A stretch of DNA of 64,000 bases, taken from DATGMS01 sp035303945 (GTDB taxonomy: Bacteria > Bacteroidota > Bacteroidia > Cytophagales > Cyclobacteriaceae). The translations under genes were made by a program, and so were the position numbers. The stretch's first letter is position 1. Every line of letters starts with the position of its first letter. The notes below the pieces were generated by a model. That model made no database searches and was not told the DNA's origin. It saw only the letters and a list, made by a program, of their open reading frames with translations. Positions 6,688 to 15,316 of this stretch are shown piece by piece. The stretch is from positions 8,848-72,847 of the forward strand of contig DATGQZ010000062.1 of the NCBI GenBank assembly GCA_035303945.1, written 5' to 3'.

Positions 6688-9450
6688 TTAGAAGGAGTCG
6701 AAGAACGATCTTCTTCTAGATACCTTCAAATCTTTTAGTATGGAGGATTTGACGCGAATGTCAATACTGTAGGAAGTAAACCTCCCGAAGGGAACCCAGT
6801 TGACATTCATTTGCCAACAATGAAGATCTCTGGCGATACCTATCATCGTTTGTGTGGCTTTACCCGCCGAGAGGTCAAATCCGGATGTAAAATTGATCTT
6901 CCACTTTTCTGACAAACTGAGGTCACCGGAAACATTGACGGCTTGGGTGACATTGGTTCTGCCGTTAGCCTGCTTGCTGTAGCTCAAATTATAGCCAAAA
7001 GTCATGTTCCAAGGGATGGACCAATCTATATATTGACTAGGATCTTGGGCGATGCGGCTGATCTCGTTTTCAACAAATTCATTCATCTCGCCACCCTGTT
7101 CCAGAAATTCATTGGTCAGCTCATCGCGGACCTCGGCGGGCGATTTTTCCGATGCACTGGGATTGATGCTCCCATTGAGGTTTAAAGTGGCACTTCTCAA
7201 GGTGCCAATGCCTTGGCCTCTCTTCCAAGCAAATTGGTTGATACGCCTCGTCACTTCAGCACCTTGCGCGTTGGTGGTGGTTTGGACGGCATAAGGATCC
7301 AGATTAGCGGATACGAAGGCCGAAATACGTTGATTAAATAAGGATGTTCTTGTGTTAATGTTAAATGGGGCCAAATTGAAAGAATCCACTGCAAAGTTGT
7401 AGTTGGATGCGATATTCAAGGTTTGGAGGATAGGTACTTTTTTAGTTGTAGCTTCAGCAGTATCACTTTCCGTTTTTACTTTTGCTTCCAAAACGTTTCT
7501 GATCGAAAAACTTAAAGATTTGGATTCTCCTCTTGGCGCTCCCCCAAAAATGAACCCTTGAAACCTGGAATATACCTGCTCCCTGCCTTGATTGTCCATT
7601 TGTACGGTCTGATAGTATCCATACTTAGGATCAGAAAAGTCAGGTGTCGTGTTAAAGCCAAAGGTAGGCTGCACATGGTGTCTTATGGCTTCTATTTTTG
7701 AACCCTTGCGGAAGGTATAAAAACCATAGATATTGGTGCTGAGGTTGAAGGAGGCATTATAATAACCAACCCGGTTAAAGCCATTTTCTAAGATCCTGTC
7801 CACCCGCTCCTCTACCGGGTTGTAGTAGTAATTGATCCTGTCTAGGTACCAAAGTTCTGTGTAGTTGAAAGAGGCTGTTCCTGTAAAATACCTAAACAAC
7901 GAAAAATTTGAAGAGATCGGAATGTTATGCTTGAAGCCATTCTCAGCGTCCCTTAACAATTTTGACAAATTACGGAAATTAAAAGGGGTTACCTCCGGTG
8001 TGTTGCGGTTATTAGAACCATCTTGTACGAGCTCTGGCTCCACGCCCAACTCGTTGGTGATCCGGTTGCTGATGGAGTTCTGTGCGTTGAAGTTCCAAGC
8101 AATGTTGAGCGTCTTAAGCGGCTCAAACTTGATGTTTCTAAAAGGGTTTTGGCGGTTCATATTGATCGCCAGTTCCGGAAGCAATAGATTGACCTCATTG
8201 GTGACCTGATTTTGGGAGTGCCTTAAGTTGGCCGACATACTAAAAGGCGTGCCTGCAAATGTTTTGCTGTAAGATATATTAGAAGAAAAGTCAGAAGCCG
8301 TATTTTGAAGAAAATTAGTTTGGTTCAGGATATTATCATTATAGGATTTGGTTCCGAAGTTGGCAGAAGCAGAAAACCTGGAGTTGCCGCGGCTTTCCGG
8401 GGTATGGTTCCACCTCAACCAAAAGGCGTTATAATCAATGGGTACCTCCGCGGTTTCGGGGCTGCTAAAACGCTGATAGTCTACATTGAAACCTCCGCGG
8501 AAGCGGTATCGCTTGTTGTATACGGCAGCAGTCTTGAGTCCATATCCTCCTTTGGAAAACACTTCCCCGGTCAATTTGGCATGGATATAGTCGTTGAAGG
8601 CAAAATAGTAGCCGAAATCCCTCAAAAAGAAGCCTCTTGCCTGTTCTTCACCATATGACGGAAATATGATACCACTGCTCTTTTCATCCGGCGTGTCGGG
8701 AATAATCCCAAAGGGCAACCCTACCGGCGTAGGGATATTGTTGAAATAGAAGTTGAATGGACCGGATACAATTTTATCTCCCCGGATGGACTTAATCCTG
8801 GAAGAGGAGATATGCCAGTGGGGCTCTACCAGATCACAGGTGGTATAGAAGGCATGGCTCAAATAAACGTTTTCGTCCGCGTCCTTCTTAACGGTTTGTC
8901 CACGCAATAGACCCTCATCCTGCTGAGTGACCACATCGGTGATAATAGCCTTTCTGGATTTGAAGTTATAGCGCATCTCCTTCCGGATCTCGTAGGTGCT
9001 GGCCCCTTCCTTAAAAATCGGATTTCCCTGTTTTACTCCTGTAGTATCCTGAAGGCCGGAGGCGTAAATCATGCTCTTTTCCCAGTCGATCTCTATGTAA
9101 TCTGCATCCAAGCGTATATTGCCGTATTCAAACCAAGCATCTTTGTATAGAAAGACTTTATTGGCTGTAAAATCGGATACAATGCTATCTTCAGCGTAAT
9201 AGTTGATTACTGTCTCAATCTCGTTTTTAGGCACTGCTTTTGTTGAATCGGTCGCAGGGATGGTATCGTTAATGATTAGCGTGTCTATCGGTGCCAGCGG
9301 ATCATTGGGCAATACCCTGGGATTAAGCAAGGTATCAGGGGTGGTGATTTCAATTTCAGCGGGCTTTGCTTGTGTCTGTTGAGAAAAAACATGCAACTGG
9401 AATGAAATCAGTAGAGTTACGGAAAGAACGACGAGCTTAATATTCTGCAC
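6688..9450 (-). CDS. lptD: LPS-assembly outer-membrane protein LptD (OstA-like)
   Basis: A 920-aa outer-membrane protein expected to insert lipopolysaccharide into the outer leaflet. It has a signal peptide (residues 1-23, ending HVFSQ), a proline/acid-rich linker, and an OstA/LptA-like beta-jellyroll domain beginning near residue 88 (SDFTANKVFLYKDAWFEYG, LRGQTVKKDADENVYLSHA). A long C-terminal region of alternating polar/aromatic strands (about 270-920) fits a large beta barrel. Bacteroidota LptD proteins are longer and more divergent than the E. coli one, and this length is normal for them. Divergent from the cell-wall amidase gene; the 214-base intergenic region holds both promoters, which I could not place. 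Confidence 0.88.
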   Translation of the reverse strand: MQNIKLVVLSVTLLISFQLHVFSQQTQAKPAEIEITTPDTLLNPRVLPNDPLAPIDTLIINDTIPATDSTKAVPKNEIETVINYYAEDSIVSDFTANKVFLYKDAWFEYGNIRLDADYIEIDWEKSMIYASGLQDTTGVKQGNPIFKEGASTYEIRKEMRYNFKSRKAIITDVVTQQDEGLLRGQTVKKDADENVYLSHAFYTTCDLVEPHWHISSSRIKSIRGDKIVSGPFNFYFNNIPTPVGLPFGIIPDTPDEKSSGIIFPSYGEEQARGFFLRDFGYYFAFNDYIHAKLTGEVFSKGGYGLKTAAVYNKRYRFRGGFNVDYQRFSSPETAEVPIDYNAFWLRWNHTPESRGNSRFSASANFGTKSYNDNILNQTNFLQNTASDFSSNISYSKTFAGTPFSMSANLRHSQNQVTNEVNLLLPELAINMNRQNPFRNIKFEPLKTLNIAWNFNAQNSISNRITNELGVEPELVQDGSNNRNTPEVTPFNFRNLSKLLRDAENGFKHNIPISSNFSLFRYFTGTASFNYTELWYLDRINYYYNPVEERVDRILENGFNRVGYYNASFNLSTNIYGFYTFRKGSKIEAIRHHVQPTFGFNTTPDFSDPKYGYYQTVQMDNQGREQVYSRFQGFIFGGAPRGESKSLSFSIRNVLEAKVKTESDTAEATTKKVPILQTLNIASNYNFAVDSFNLAPFNINTRTSLFNQRISAFVSANLDPYAVQTTTNAQGAEVTRRINQFAWKRGQGIGTLRSATLNLNGSINPSASEKSPAEVRDELTNEFLEQGGEMNEFVENEISRIAQDPSQYIDWSIPWNMTFGYNLSYSKQANGRTNVTQAVNVSGDLSLSEKWKINFTSGFDLSAGKATQTMIGIARDLHCWQMNVNWVPFGRFTSYSIDIRVKSSILKDLKVSRRRSFFDSF

Positions 9451-9664
9451 CGATTATTTCTATTTGCATTAAAAATTTATAATTTTCGCATAAAGTTAGT
9501 GTTATTAACGTGTAAGGAACGAAGCAAGCCCAAAAATATTCAACAATTTAGGCATCGCTTTCAACCAGCGTGTTTTGCTTTGTGCACAGGCCCTCACCCT
9601 GCTGGTTCAACGGAACCAATAACATATTTTGACTGGATAGAGATTGTTAGATAAAAATTCTTTT

Positions 9665-10456
9665 ATGGATAGAAGGACCACGATTAAAAAACTACTTCTG
9701 GGTTCCTCCCTGTCCTTGCTGGGAGGAAATTTGTTGGCAGCTAAGCCGACCGAATTTAAGTTGAGGCGTGTAGTACTTGATGCGGGTCATGGTGGGAAAG
9801 ACCCCGGAACCGTAGGAAAGAAAACAAGGGAAAAAGACGTCGTGTTGTCCCTGGCATTGCAGGTGGGAAATTATATCAAAGAAAACCTTCCTGACGTAGA
9901 GGTGATCTATACCCGTAAGACAGATGTATTCGTAGAGCTGAAGGAGAGGGCAAATATCGCCAATAGAAACAAGGCTGATCTATTTGTTTCAATTCATTGC
10001 AATGCTACGAGAACACCCTCTGTATATGGCACAGAGACATTTGTGATGGGATCCAAAAACTTCAACGCGAACTTTGATATCGTAAAGCGGGAGAATGCTG
10101 TTATTCTTCTAGAAGATAATTACGAAGAGAATTATGAGGGGTTTGACCCACAGTCGCCCGAGTCATACATGATGTTTAACCTCATGCAAAAGGCCCATTT
10201 TGCCAACAGTCTTTCTCTTGCTCAGAAAATAGAGACTGATTTTTCCACCCGCGTCAATCGTTCAAGTAGGGGCGTGAAACAAGCGCCTTTCTATGTACTT
10301 TGGACCACAAGTATGCCTAGTGTGTTGGTAGAAACAGGATTTCTTTCCAATCCTACTGAAGAAAATTACTTAAACAGCAAGCAGGGTCAAACATACATTT
10401 CATCTGGAATCTACCGAGCCATTAAAGCATATAAAGAGGAAATAGAATCTTTGTAA
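9665..10456 (+). CDS. N-acetylmuramoyl-L-alanine amidase (Amidase_3), exported
   Basis: Zinc amidase that cleaves the amide bond between N-acetylmuramic acid and the peptide stem in peptidoglycan. The 263-aa protein has the family motifs in order: VVLDAGHGGKDPG (zinc His), REKDVVLSLAL (zinc Glu), FVSIHCNA (zinc His) and VLVETGFLSNPTEE (catalytic Glu). The N-terminus MDRRTTIKKLLLGSS resembles a twin-arginine signal. I chose ATG 9665 over the in-frame TTG at 9644 because it places RR at positions 3-4 of the signal. Pairing with lptD across a divergent promoter region is common in Bacteroidota envelope loci. Confidence 0.9.
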   Translation: MDRRTTIKKLLLGSSLSLLGGNLLAAKPTEFKLRRVVLDAGHGGKDPGTVGKKTREKDVVLSLALQVGNYIKENLPDVEVIYTRKTDVFVELKERANIANRNKADLFVSIHCNATRTPSVYGTETFVMGSKNFNANFDIVKRENAVILLEDNYEENYEGFDPQSPESYMMFNLMQKAHFANSLSLAQKIETDFSTRVNRSSRGVKQAPFYVLWTTSMPSVLVETGFLSNPTEENYLNSKQGQTYISSGIYRAIKAYKEEIESL

Positions 10457-10471
10457 TTTGGGTGAGACATT

Positions 10472-10636
10472 TAGCATCCAAAAGTGCTATCGGACAGGAG
10501 ATGCTACGTCCTTTATCCTGACAGAGCTCGTCTTCATGTTCAACCCGTTGATGCGCGGAAATTCGTAAATTTGTCAGTGGAGAGGCGGCCAACATGCTAA
10601 AGTTCCTTGAGCATGGATTACACGAAAGAAAGGAAC
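10472..10636. repeat. Intergenic stretch with several inverted repeats
   Basis: The 223-base gap between the amidase and the SirB1-like gene holds four separable inverted repeats: TAGCATC/GATGCTA (10472-10478, 10500-10506), CTGACA/TGTCAG (10518-10523, 10572-10577), CATGCT/AGCATG (10593-10598, 10610-10615) and GTTCCTT/AAGGAAC (10602-10608, 10630-10636). The last two are mutually exclusive. No T tract follows any of them. Could be a structured leader or small RNA; no known family recognised. Confidence 0.3.
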
Positions 10637-10679
10637 CAATGAGCTTTGCCTCCTGTTTTTGGAATGATTAAGATTTGCG

Positions 10680-11522
10680 ATGGAAAAACTGAGTGAAAAG
10701 GAGCTTCATGCTCTAGTCTCGCTTTTGGACGATACAGATAGGGAAGTCAAAAACCACGTTAAAGGCAAGATAATTTCTTTGGGAAAAGACGTGATTCCGT
10801 TTTTAGAGGATCGATGGGAAAATAGTTTCAATCCTGAACTACAACGGGAGATCGAGGAGCTGGTGCATGAATTGCAGTTTTCCTCCCTTAAAGAAAAGCT
10901 TGTGGCTTGGAGGGATTCAGGGGAACAAGATTTGCTGACAGGGCTTTGGCTGGTCAACACCTATCAATATCCTGAACTGGAATTCGAGAAGCTAAATGCT
11001 GAAATGCATCAAATATATTTTGAGGTTTGGACAGCGTTCAATAATGAGCTTCCTCCTTATGACAAAATCCGCATAATTAATAACATTCTTTTTGGAAGCC
11101 TTCGTTTTTCCGCCAATACAAAAAATTTTCATTCGCCCGGCAACAGCATGTTGAGCAATGTGCTCGAAAGTAGAAAGGGCAATCCAATCAGTCTATGCTC
11201 CATCTATTTGTTGGTCGCGAATAAGTTGGGTCTACCCGTATACGGGGTGAATCTCCCTAATTTGTTTGTACTTACCTATAAGTCAGAGGAGGTTACCTTC
11301 TATATCAATGCTTTCAATAAAGGGTTGATTTTCACGAAGCAAGATATTACCAATTATCTGGAACATTTGCGAATTCAACCACAGAGAGAGTACTTCGAAC
11401 CCTGCAAAAACATCGAAATCATCAAGCGCACCTTAAGGAATCTGTATATAGCTTTTGAGAAAATCGGTGATTTAGAAAAGGCGGGAGAAATTCGAGAACT
11501 GTTGGCTATCGTAGAGGCTTAG
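10680..11522 (+). CDS. SirB1/transglutaminase-like (Transglut_core2) protein
   Basis: A 280-aa cytoplasmic protein. After a helical HEAT-like N-terminus (about residues 1-75), residues 140-215 match the SirB1 family: LSNVLESRKGNPISLCSIYLLVANKLGLPVYGV, with the conserved RKGNPISL and a Cys where transglutaminase-like proteins carry the nucleophile. A C-terminal alpha-helical tail (IIKRTLRNLYIAFEKIGD) follows. The biochemical role of SirB1-type proteins is not established. Its last four bases overlap the convergent redoxin gene tail to tail (11519-11522). Confidence 0.8.
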   Translation: MEKLSEKELHALVSLLDDTDREVKNHVKGKIISLGKDVIPFLEDRWENSFNPELQREIEELVHELQFSSLKEKLVAWRDSGEQDLLTGLWLVNTYQYPELEFEKLNAEMHQIYFEVWTAFNNELPPYDKIRIINNILFGSLRFSANTKNFHSPGNSMLSNVLESRKGNPISLCSIYLLVANKLGLPVYGVNLPNLFVLTYKSEEVTFYINAFNKGLIFTKQDITNYLEHLRIQPQREYFEPCKNIEIIKRTLRNLYIAFEKIGDLEKAGEIRELLAIVEA

Positions 11523-12097
11523 GGGCTTTTAACATTACAACCAACAGCACGTGTTGAAGCAGGTTGAGCTGTTTTATTTTGAATGATGCTTTGCAAGGCA
11601 TCTTCTAAATAAGTCTGCGTAGCACTTTGGGGAAGTTGAGGGTTGTTGTCAATTCCACCTTCATAGGCCACTGAAAAACCTTGTGGACTGGGTGTAACTA
11701 CAACCACTTGAGGCAATTTTGTGATGTTCAGTGCGCGCGTCACAGACTGGCTTTGATCGCTGAGGTAAGGGAGGCCTGCCAAAGTAGAGCCCGATCGCTT
11801 GACCATTTCCGCTGCACTTTCTCCTTCCGCGGCATCAGCATGGGGATTTATCAATGCAAACCTAAAACCTTGAGGTATAAACCGCGTGGCTAAATCAGCG
11901 ATTCGGGACTCGTAAAGCTTCGAATAAGGGCAAGAATTGCTGGTAAAAACCAACACTACGGCAGTAGCTGATTGATGTTGAGAAAGCACAAACTCATTGC
12001 CGGAAACAACGTCTTTTAACGAAAAATTATTGACCATTTGTGCGTAGGCAGGGAGGGAAAGCAGTAGTAAGAGCAGACTTATGAATAGGTTATGCAT
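11519..12097 (-). CDS. Exported redoxin/thioredoxin-fold protein with a single active-site Cys
   Basis: A 192-aa periplasmic protein: signal peptide 1-19 (LPAYAQ), then an AhpC/TSA-like thioredoxin fold (NFSLKDVVSGNEF, VVLVFTSNSCPYSKLYESRI, ITKLPQVVVVTP with cis-Pro). The usual CxxC is CPYS, so only the first Cys remains. A second Cys lies near the C-terminus in TRAVGCNVK, a pattern seen in one-Cys-plus-C-terminal-Cys redoxins. This implies a peroxiredoxin-like or long-range disulfide mechanism rather than classical thioredoxin exchange; that is inference. Located 12 bases downstream of the phosphopantetheinyl transferase gene on the same strand. Confidence 0.78.
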   Translation of the reverse strand: MHNLFISLLLLLLSLPAYAQMVNNFSLKDVVSGNEFVLSQHQSATAVVLVFTSNSCPYSKLYESRIADLATRFIPQGFRFALINPHADAAEGESAAEMVKRSGSTLAGLPYLSDQSQSVTRALNITKLPQVVVVTPSPQGFSVAYEGGIDNNPQLPQSATQTYLEDALQSIIQNKTAQPASTRAVGCNVKSP

Positions 12098-12109
12098 TAT
12101 TTCGAAATT

Positions 12110-12739
12110 TTACCATACTGTATAAGTTAACACCATTTCCTTGTTCCGTTCTACTTCTACAGCATAATGGTGGTCTGCAAAGTCTGTACCATAGACTTTC
12201 CCCTTTATGATCCTTTGTTCCTTGGTAAAAGGCTGTAGTAAGATGTTCTGCTTTAGACTGATCCCTTTTTTGCCCTGGCATTTGTAAATCGTCTCTTTGG
12301 CTGACCAAGCAATGGTATGGAGCAGTGGATCTTTAGCCAGAAATGCGAGTTCGGAGGGGTCCAGAAATTTCGGCCCCAGCTTAACTACCTTTTCCCTTAC
12401 GAAATCAAGGTCAATGCCTACAGGCATTTCTTTGTGAAAAATTGCTGCCGCCCAGCCATGACTATGGGTAAGCGAAACATAGCCGTAATTGTTCATGGGA
12501 TGGCTTTTGCCGTGTTCGTCTTTATAGAAGCCAGGGTAAGGTAAACTAAGGCAGTCTAAAGCATCCTTGATTGCCATACGCGCGCCTTTCCACTCCCGAC
12601 TTTTTTCCGGATGACTGATTACTGCGCAGGAAAGCTTTTCTCTAAAGCTCAAAAAATCACAGGATAGGCAGTCCTGTTCCATATAATTATTAATAGCAAA
12701 GGCTGATAACGGGCTAATTTTTTCTATTTTTGTTTGCAT
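12110..12739 (-). CDS. 4'-phosphopantetheinyl transferase (Sfp-type)
   Basis: Transfers the phosphopantetheine arm of CoA to a carrier-protein serine. The 209-aa protein carries both Mg/CoA-binding motifs: VGIDLD (residues 107-112) and WSAKETIYK (145-153). At 209 residues it fits the Sfp superfamily rather than AcpS (about 120). No carrier-protein gene or modular synthase is in the window, and the type III PKS at 33.5 kb does not need a carrier, so its client is elsewhere, possibly fatty-acid ACP. Divergent from the WD40 gene with 35 bases between starts. Confidence 0.9.
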   Translation of the reverse strand: MQTKIEKISPLSAFAINNYMEQDCLSCDFLSFREKLSCAVISHPEKSREWKGARMAIKDALDCLSLPYPGFYKDEHGKSHPMNNYGYVSLTHSHGWAAAIFHKEMPVGIDLDFVREKVVKLGPKFLDPSELAFLAKDPLLHTIAWSAKETIYKCQGKKGISLKQNILLQPFTKEQRIIKGKVYGTDFADHHYAVEVERNKEMVLTYTVW

Positions 12740-12774
12740 GCTTTAGAAGCTACTCTACATTGTCATTGCAATAT

Positions 12775-13683
12775 ATGCCAAAAACCCAAGTAAATAAACT
12801 GTATACCTTGACAGGGCACAATCACAGCATCTATGCTTTGGCTGAAGGTGCTGATCCCAGATACTTTTATACGGGCGCAGGCGATGGTATGGTGGTTGAA
12901 TGGGATTTGGAGGATCCTAAGGATGGCAAGCTGGTTGCCAAGTTACCGCATTCCGTATATGCCTTGGCGGTGGATAGGAAGAGAAGGCAATTGTTTATCG
13001 GGCATAACTTTGAAGGCATTCACGCCATAGACCTTGACAGCAAGAAGGAGGTTTGGTCCCGTAAAATAACAGACCATTCTATATTTGATCTGCAGGTTTT
13101 TGAGGATACGCTTTTAGTGGGAACGGGTAGTGGTGTGATTGTTGTCATGGATATAGAAGAGAAGTCTGTGCTAAAGCATATCAAGATAAGCAACCAGAAC
13201 GTTAGAGTATTTTCAATAGACCCCCTTCATAGACATCTTGCTGTCGGTTCCAGCGACAATTCGGTAGTTGTTTTTGACTTAAATACCTGGAAGCCGCTGG
13301 CTCGGCTGGATGGTCATACCAACTCTGTATTTGCATTGTCCTATTTCCCCGGAGGCAGGCTTTTGGTCAGTGGAGGGAGGGATGCACATCTTAAATTCTG
13401 GGAAACTGAGCAATACCGGGAAATTGAAAGCATTGTAGCCCACATGTATGCCATCAACTATGTCGATTTTAGAGAAGATGGCCGATACTTTGTGACCTGT
13501 AGCATGGACAAATCCATTAAGCTTTGGGATGCGCGTTCACTGCAATTGCTTAAAGTAATCGATAAAGCAAGACATGCTGGACACGGTACCTCCATTAACA
13601 AGGTGTTATGGAGCAGATATAACCAACAAATCATTGCCATCAGTGATGACCGTACTGTCACCATTTGGGACATAGATCTATAA
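12775..13683 (+). CDS. WD40-repeat beta-propeller protein
   Basis: A 302-aa protein made almost wholly of WD40 repeats, about seven by eye, with recurring GH...D...(W/F)D units such as LTGHNHSIYALAEG, VVVFDLNTWKPLARLDGHTNSV and DKSIKLWDARSL. No signal peptide or other domain, so probably a cytoplasmic protein-protein scaffold. Start placed at ATG 12775 (MPKTQ), just before the first repeat; a TTG at 12730 would add 15 unconserved residues. Followed four bases later by the DivIVA-like gene, and then folB, forming an operon. Confidence 0.85.
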   Translation: MPKTQVNKLYTLTGHNHSIYALAEGADPRYFYTGAGDGMVVEWDLEDPKDGKLVAKLPHSVYALAVDRKRRQLFIGHNFEGIHAIDLDSKKEVWSRKITDHSIFDLQVFEDTLLVGTGSGVIVVMDIEEKSVLKHIKISNQNVRVFSIDPLHRHLAVGSSDNSVVVFDLNTWKPLARLDGHTNSVFALSYFPGGRLLVSGGRDAHLKFWETEQYREIESIVAHMYAINYVDFREDGRYFVTCSMDKSIKLWDARSLQLLKVIDKARHAGHGTSINKVLWSRYNQQIIAISDDRTVTIWDIDL

Positions 13684-13687
13684 TGTA

Positions 13688-14521
13688 ATGAGAATAACAC
13701 CACTAGAGATCCGCCAAAAAACATTCGAAAAGATATTCAGAGGCTACGATAAAGACGAGGTAACGGCTTTTCTGACTTTATTGTCCCAAGAGTGGGAAAA
13801 GATCAGTGACGAAAAGAAAATGCTGGAGCTAAAGTATGAACAGGCCCAGAAAGAATCCGAAAAACTAAAGCAGGTAGAAGGCTCTCTGTTTAGAACCCTG
13901 AAATCAGCAGAAGATACCGGTGCTGCCATCATCGAAGAAGCCAATAAAACAGCAGAGCTTATCATCAATGACGCAAGGACAAAGGCGGAAGCACTCACCT
14001 CGGATGCAGACAAGCAGGCCCGACAAAAAATTGAGGCTGCCGAGTCTCATGCAAAAGCAGTGTTGGATAATTTAAAACAAGATGTTTCGGCGTTGATTGA
14101 AAATTATGAGACGTTGCTGGCACAGCGGGAGATCGTGATCAAGAACCTTAAAAGCATCGCTGCTGAGACCTTGGAGACGGTTAAAATAGCCGAAGATGAG
14201 CTGGAACATATTGACATAACCGCCCATGCTAAAGTGATCGAAGAACTGGATCGATTGGATGTGTCGGCTGGTGCCAGCCCTTATAGTGAGATCAAGCAGA
14301 CCATCGTTACAGCCTTTGAGAGCGGTGAAGTAGAGGTGAAGGAAGAAACATTTGAAGAGGAAGCACTTGAAGCGGAATCGCCTGAACAAGTAGAGGAAGT
14401 TGCCTTAGGCTCAGGAGAAGAAAGCCGATCCGATGAGGCAGCGTTAGATGATTCCGAACCTATAGTAGTAGAGAAGGAGAAGAAAAAGGAGTCTGGTTCA
14501 TTTTTCGACCAATTTGATTGA
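13688..14521 (+). CDS. DivIVA-domain coiled-coil protein
   Basis: A 277-aa protein. The N-terminal 45 residues are a clear DivIVA lipid-binding module (RITPLEIRQKTFEKIFRGYD, then EVTAFLTLLSQEWEKI). A long coiled coil (about residues 45-175) and an acidic Glu-rich tail (210-277) follow. DivIVA proteins mark curved membranes and recruit division or growth factors; a polar or septal role here is inferred. Part of the WD40-divIVA-folB operon: the TGA stop shares its last base with the folB ATG. Confidence 0.85.
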   Translation: MRITPLEIRQKTFEKIFRGYDKDEVTAFLTLLSQEWEKISDEKKMLELKYEQAQKESEKLKQVEGSLFRTLKSAEDTGAAIIEEANKTAELIINDARTKAEALTSDADKQARQKIEAAESHAKAVLDNLKQDVSALIENYETLLAQREIVIKNLKSIAAETLETVKIAEDELEHIDITAHAKVIEELDRLDVSAGASPYSEIKQTIVTAFESGEVEVKEETFEEEALEAESPEQVEEVALGSGEESRSDEAALDDSEPIVVEKEKKKESGSFFDQFD

Positions 14522-14886
14522 TGGGAAGGGTATCACTGGAAGGTATAGAATTCCACGCTTACCATGGGGTGTTTTCTGAAGAAAAAAAATTGGGAAACCG
14601 CTTTACTGTGGATATTCATGTGGAGACAGACTTTAAAAAAGGTATGCTGCATGACGATCTAAAATCCACCGTAGATTATGTAAGGCTGTATCAGATCGCG
14701 CAGAACCACATGAAGGTTCCGGTGAGGTTGCTGGAGCATCTTGCTCACTTAATGATTCAGGACATTTTGGCTGCCTATCCTAACTTAGTCAAAATCCAGG
14801 TGATTATCAAAAAGCATAATCCCGCGCTCGGCGGTGTGGTCAACTATTCTGTGGTGGAAGTGAGTTTTCCGGAGGACTACAAGTAG
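14521..14886 (+). CDS. folB: Dihydroneopterin aldolase
   Basis: Folate pathway enzyme that cleaves dihydroneopterin to 6-hydroxymethyl-dihydropterin and glycolaldehyde. The 121-aa protein has the family features GIEFHAYHGVFSEEKKLG at the N-terminus, LLEHLA with the pterin-binding Glu, and IKKHNPALGG with the catalytic Lys. The ATG at 14521 overlaps the divIVA stop codon (TGATG); an upstream TTG is less likely. Convergent with the A-type carrier gene 19 bases downstream. Confidence 0.92.
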   Translation: MGRVSLEGIEFHAYHGVFSEEKKLGNRFTVDIHVETDFKKGMLHDDLKSTVDYVRLYQIAQNHMKVPVRLLEHLAHLMIQDILAAYPNLVKIQVIIKKHNPALGGVVNYSVVEVSFPEDYK

Positions 14887-14905
14887 AAAGGGTTAGCTAT
14901 GATGC

Positions 14906-15208
14906 TTAGATTTGATCCTTAGGATTGACAAATGTAAAACCCCTGGCTTCAGCACCGTCGTAAAAGTCAACCTTCATGCCCATCAAAAACATGACATGCT
15001 TTTTTTCCATTAAAACCGGGATCCCGTCAATTTCAAATTGCTGGTCGTTTTCTTTGGGAGTGTCAAATCCGAGGTTGTAAGAAACACCCCCGCATCCACC
15101 GCCTTTGACACCCACACGAAGCCGGTATTCTGCGGGAATATTTTTGTTAGCCATGATGTTTTTGATTTCCGCTCTGGCCTTATCGGTAATTTCTATGGGA
15201 ATCAACAT
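14906..15208 (-). CDS. HesB/IscA-family iron-sulfur accessory protein lacking the C-terminal Cys pair
   Basis: A 100-aa protein of the A-type Fe-S carrier fold: ITDKARAEIKNIM at the start, GGGCGGVSYNLGF holding the first conserved Cys (Cys39), and DFYDGAEARGFTFVNP. Canonical IscA/ErpA proteins continue with a CGCG motif about ten residues after FVNP, which completes the metal site. This protein ends PKDQI with no further Cys. It is therefore a short variant, perhaps a different metal or cluster handler. CAAAATTA at 15241-15248 is a possible TAATTTTG -7 element on its strand. Confidence 0.82.
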   Translation of the reverse strand: MLIPIEITDKARAEIKNIMANKNIPAEYRLRVGVKGGGCGGVSYNLGFDTPKENDQQFEIDGIPVLMEKKHVMFLMGMKVDFYDGAEARGFTFVNPKDQI

Positions 15209-15316
15209 GTCGATTTAATGCATTTGTCCGTTGGATAGTTCAAAATTAGGAAGGAATTAAGAATTGATGAAGGTTTTATTCAACGCTTTTATTTAAGATA
15301 TTCACAAAAAAACTAC

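Noticed and set aside
12110..12739. Phosphopantetheinyl transferase as part of the polyketide locus
   Set aside because: It lies 20 kb away and type III PKS enzymes need no carrier protein, so no functional link is supported.
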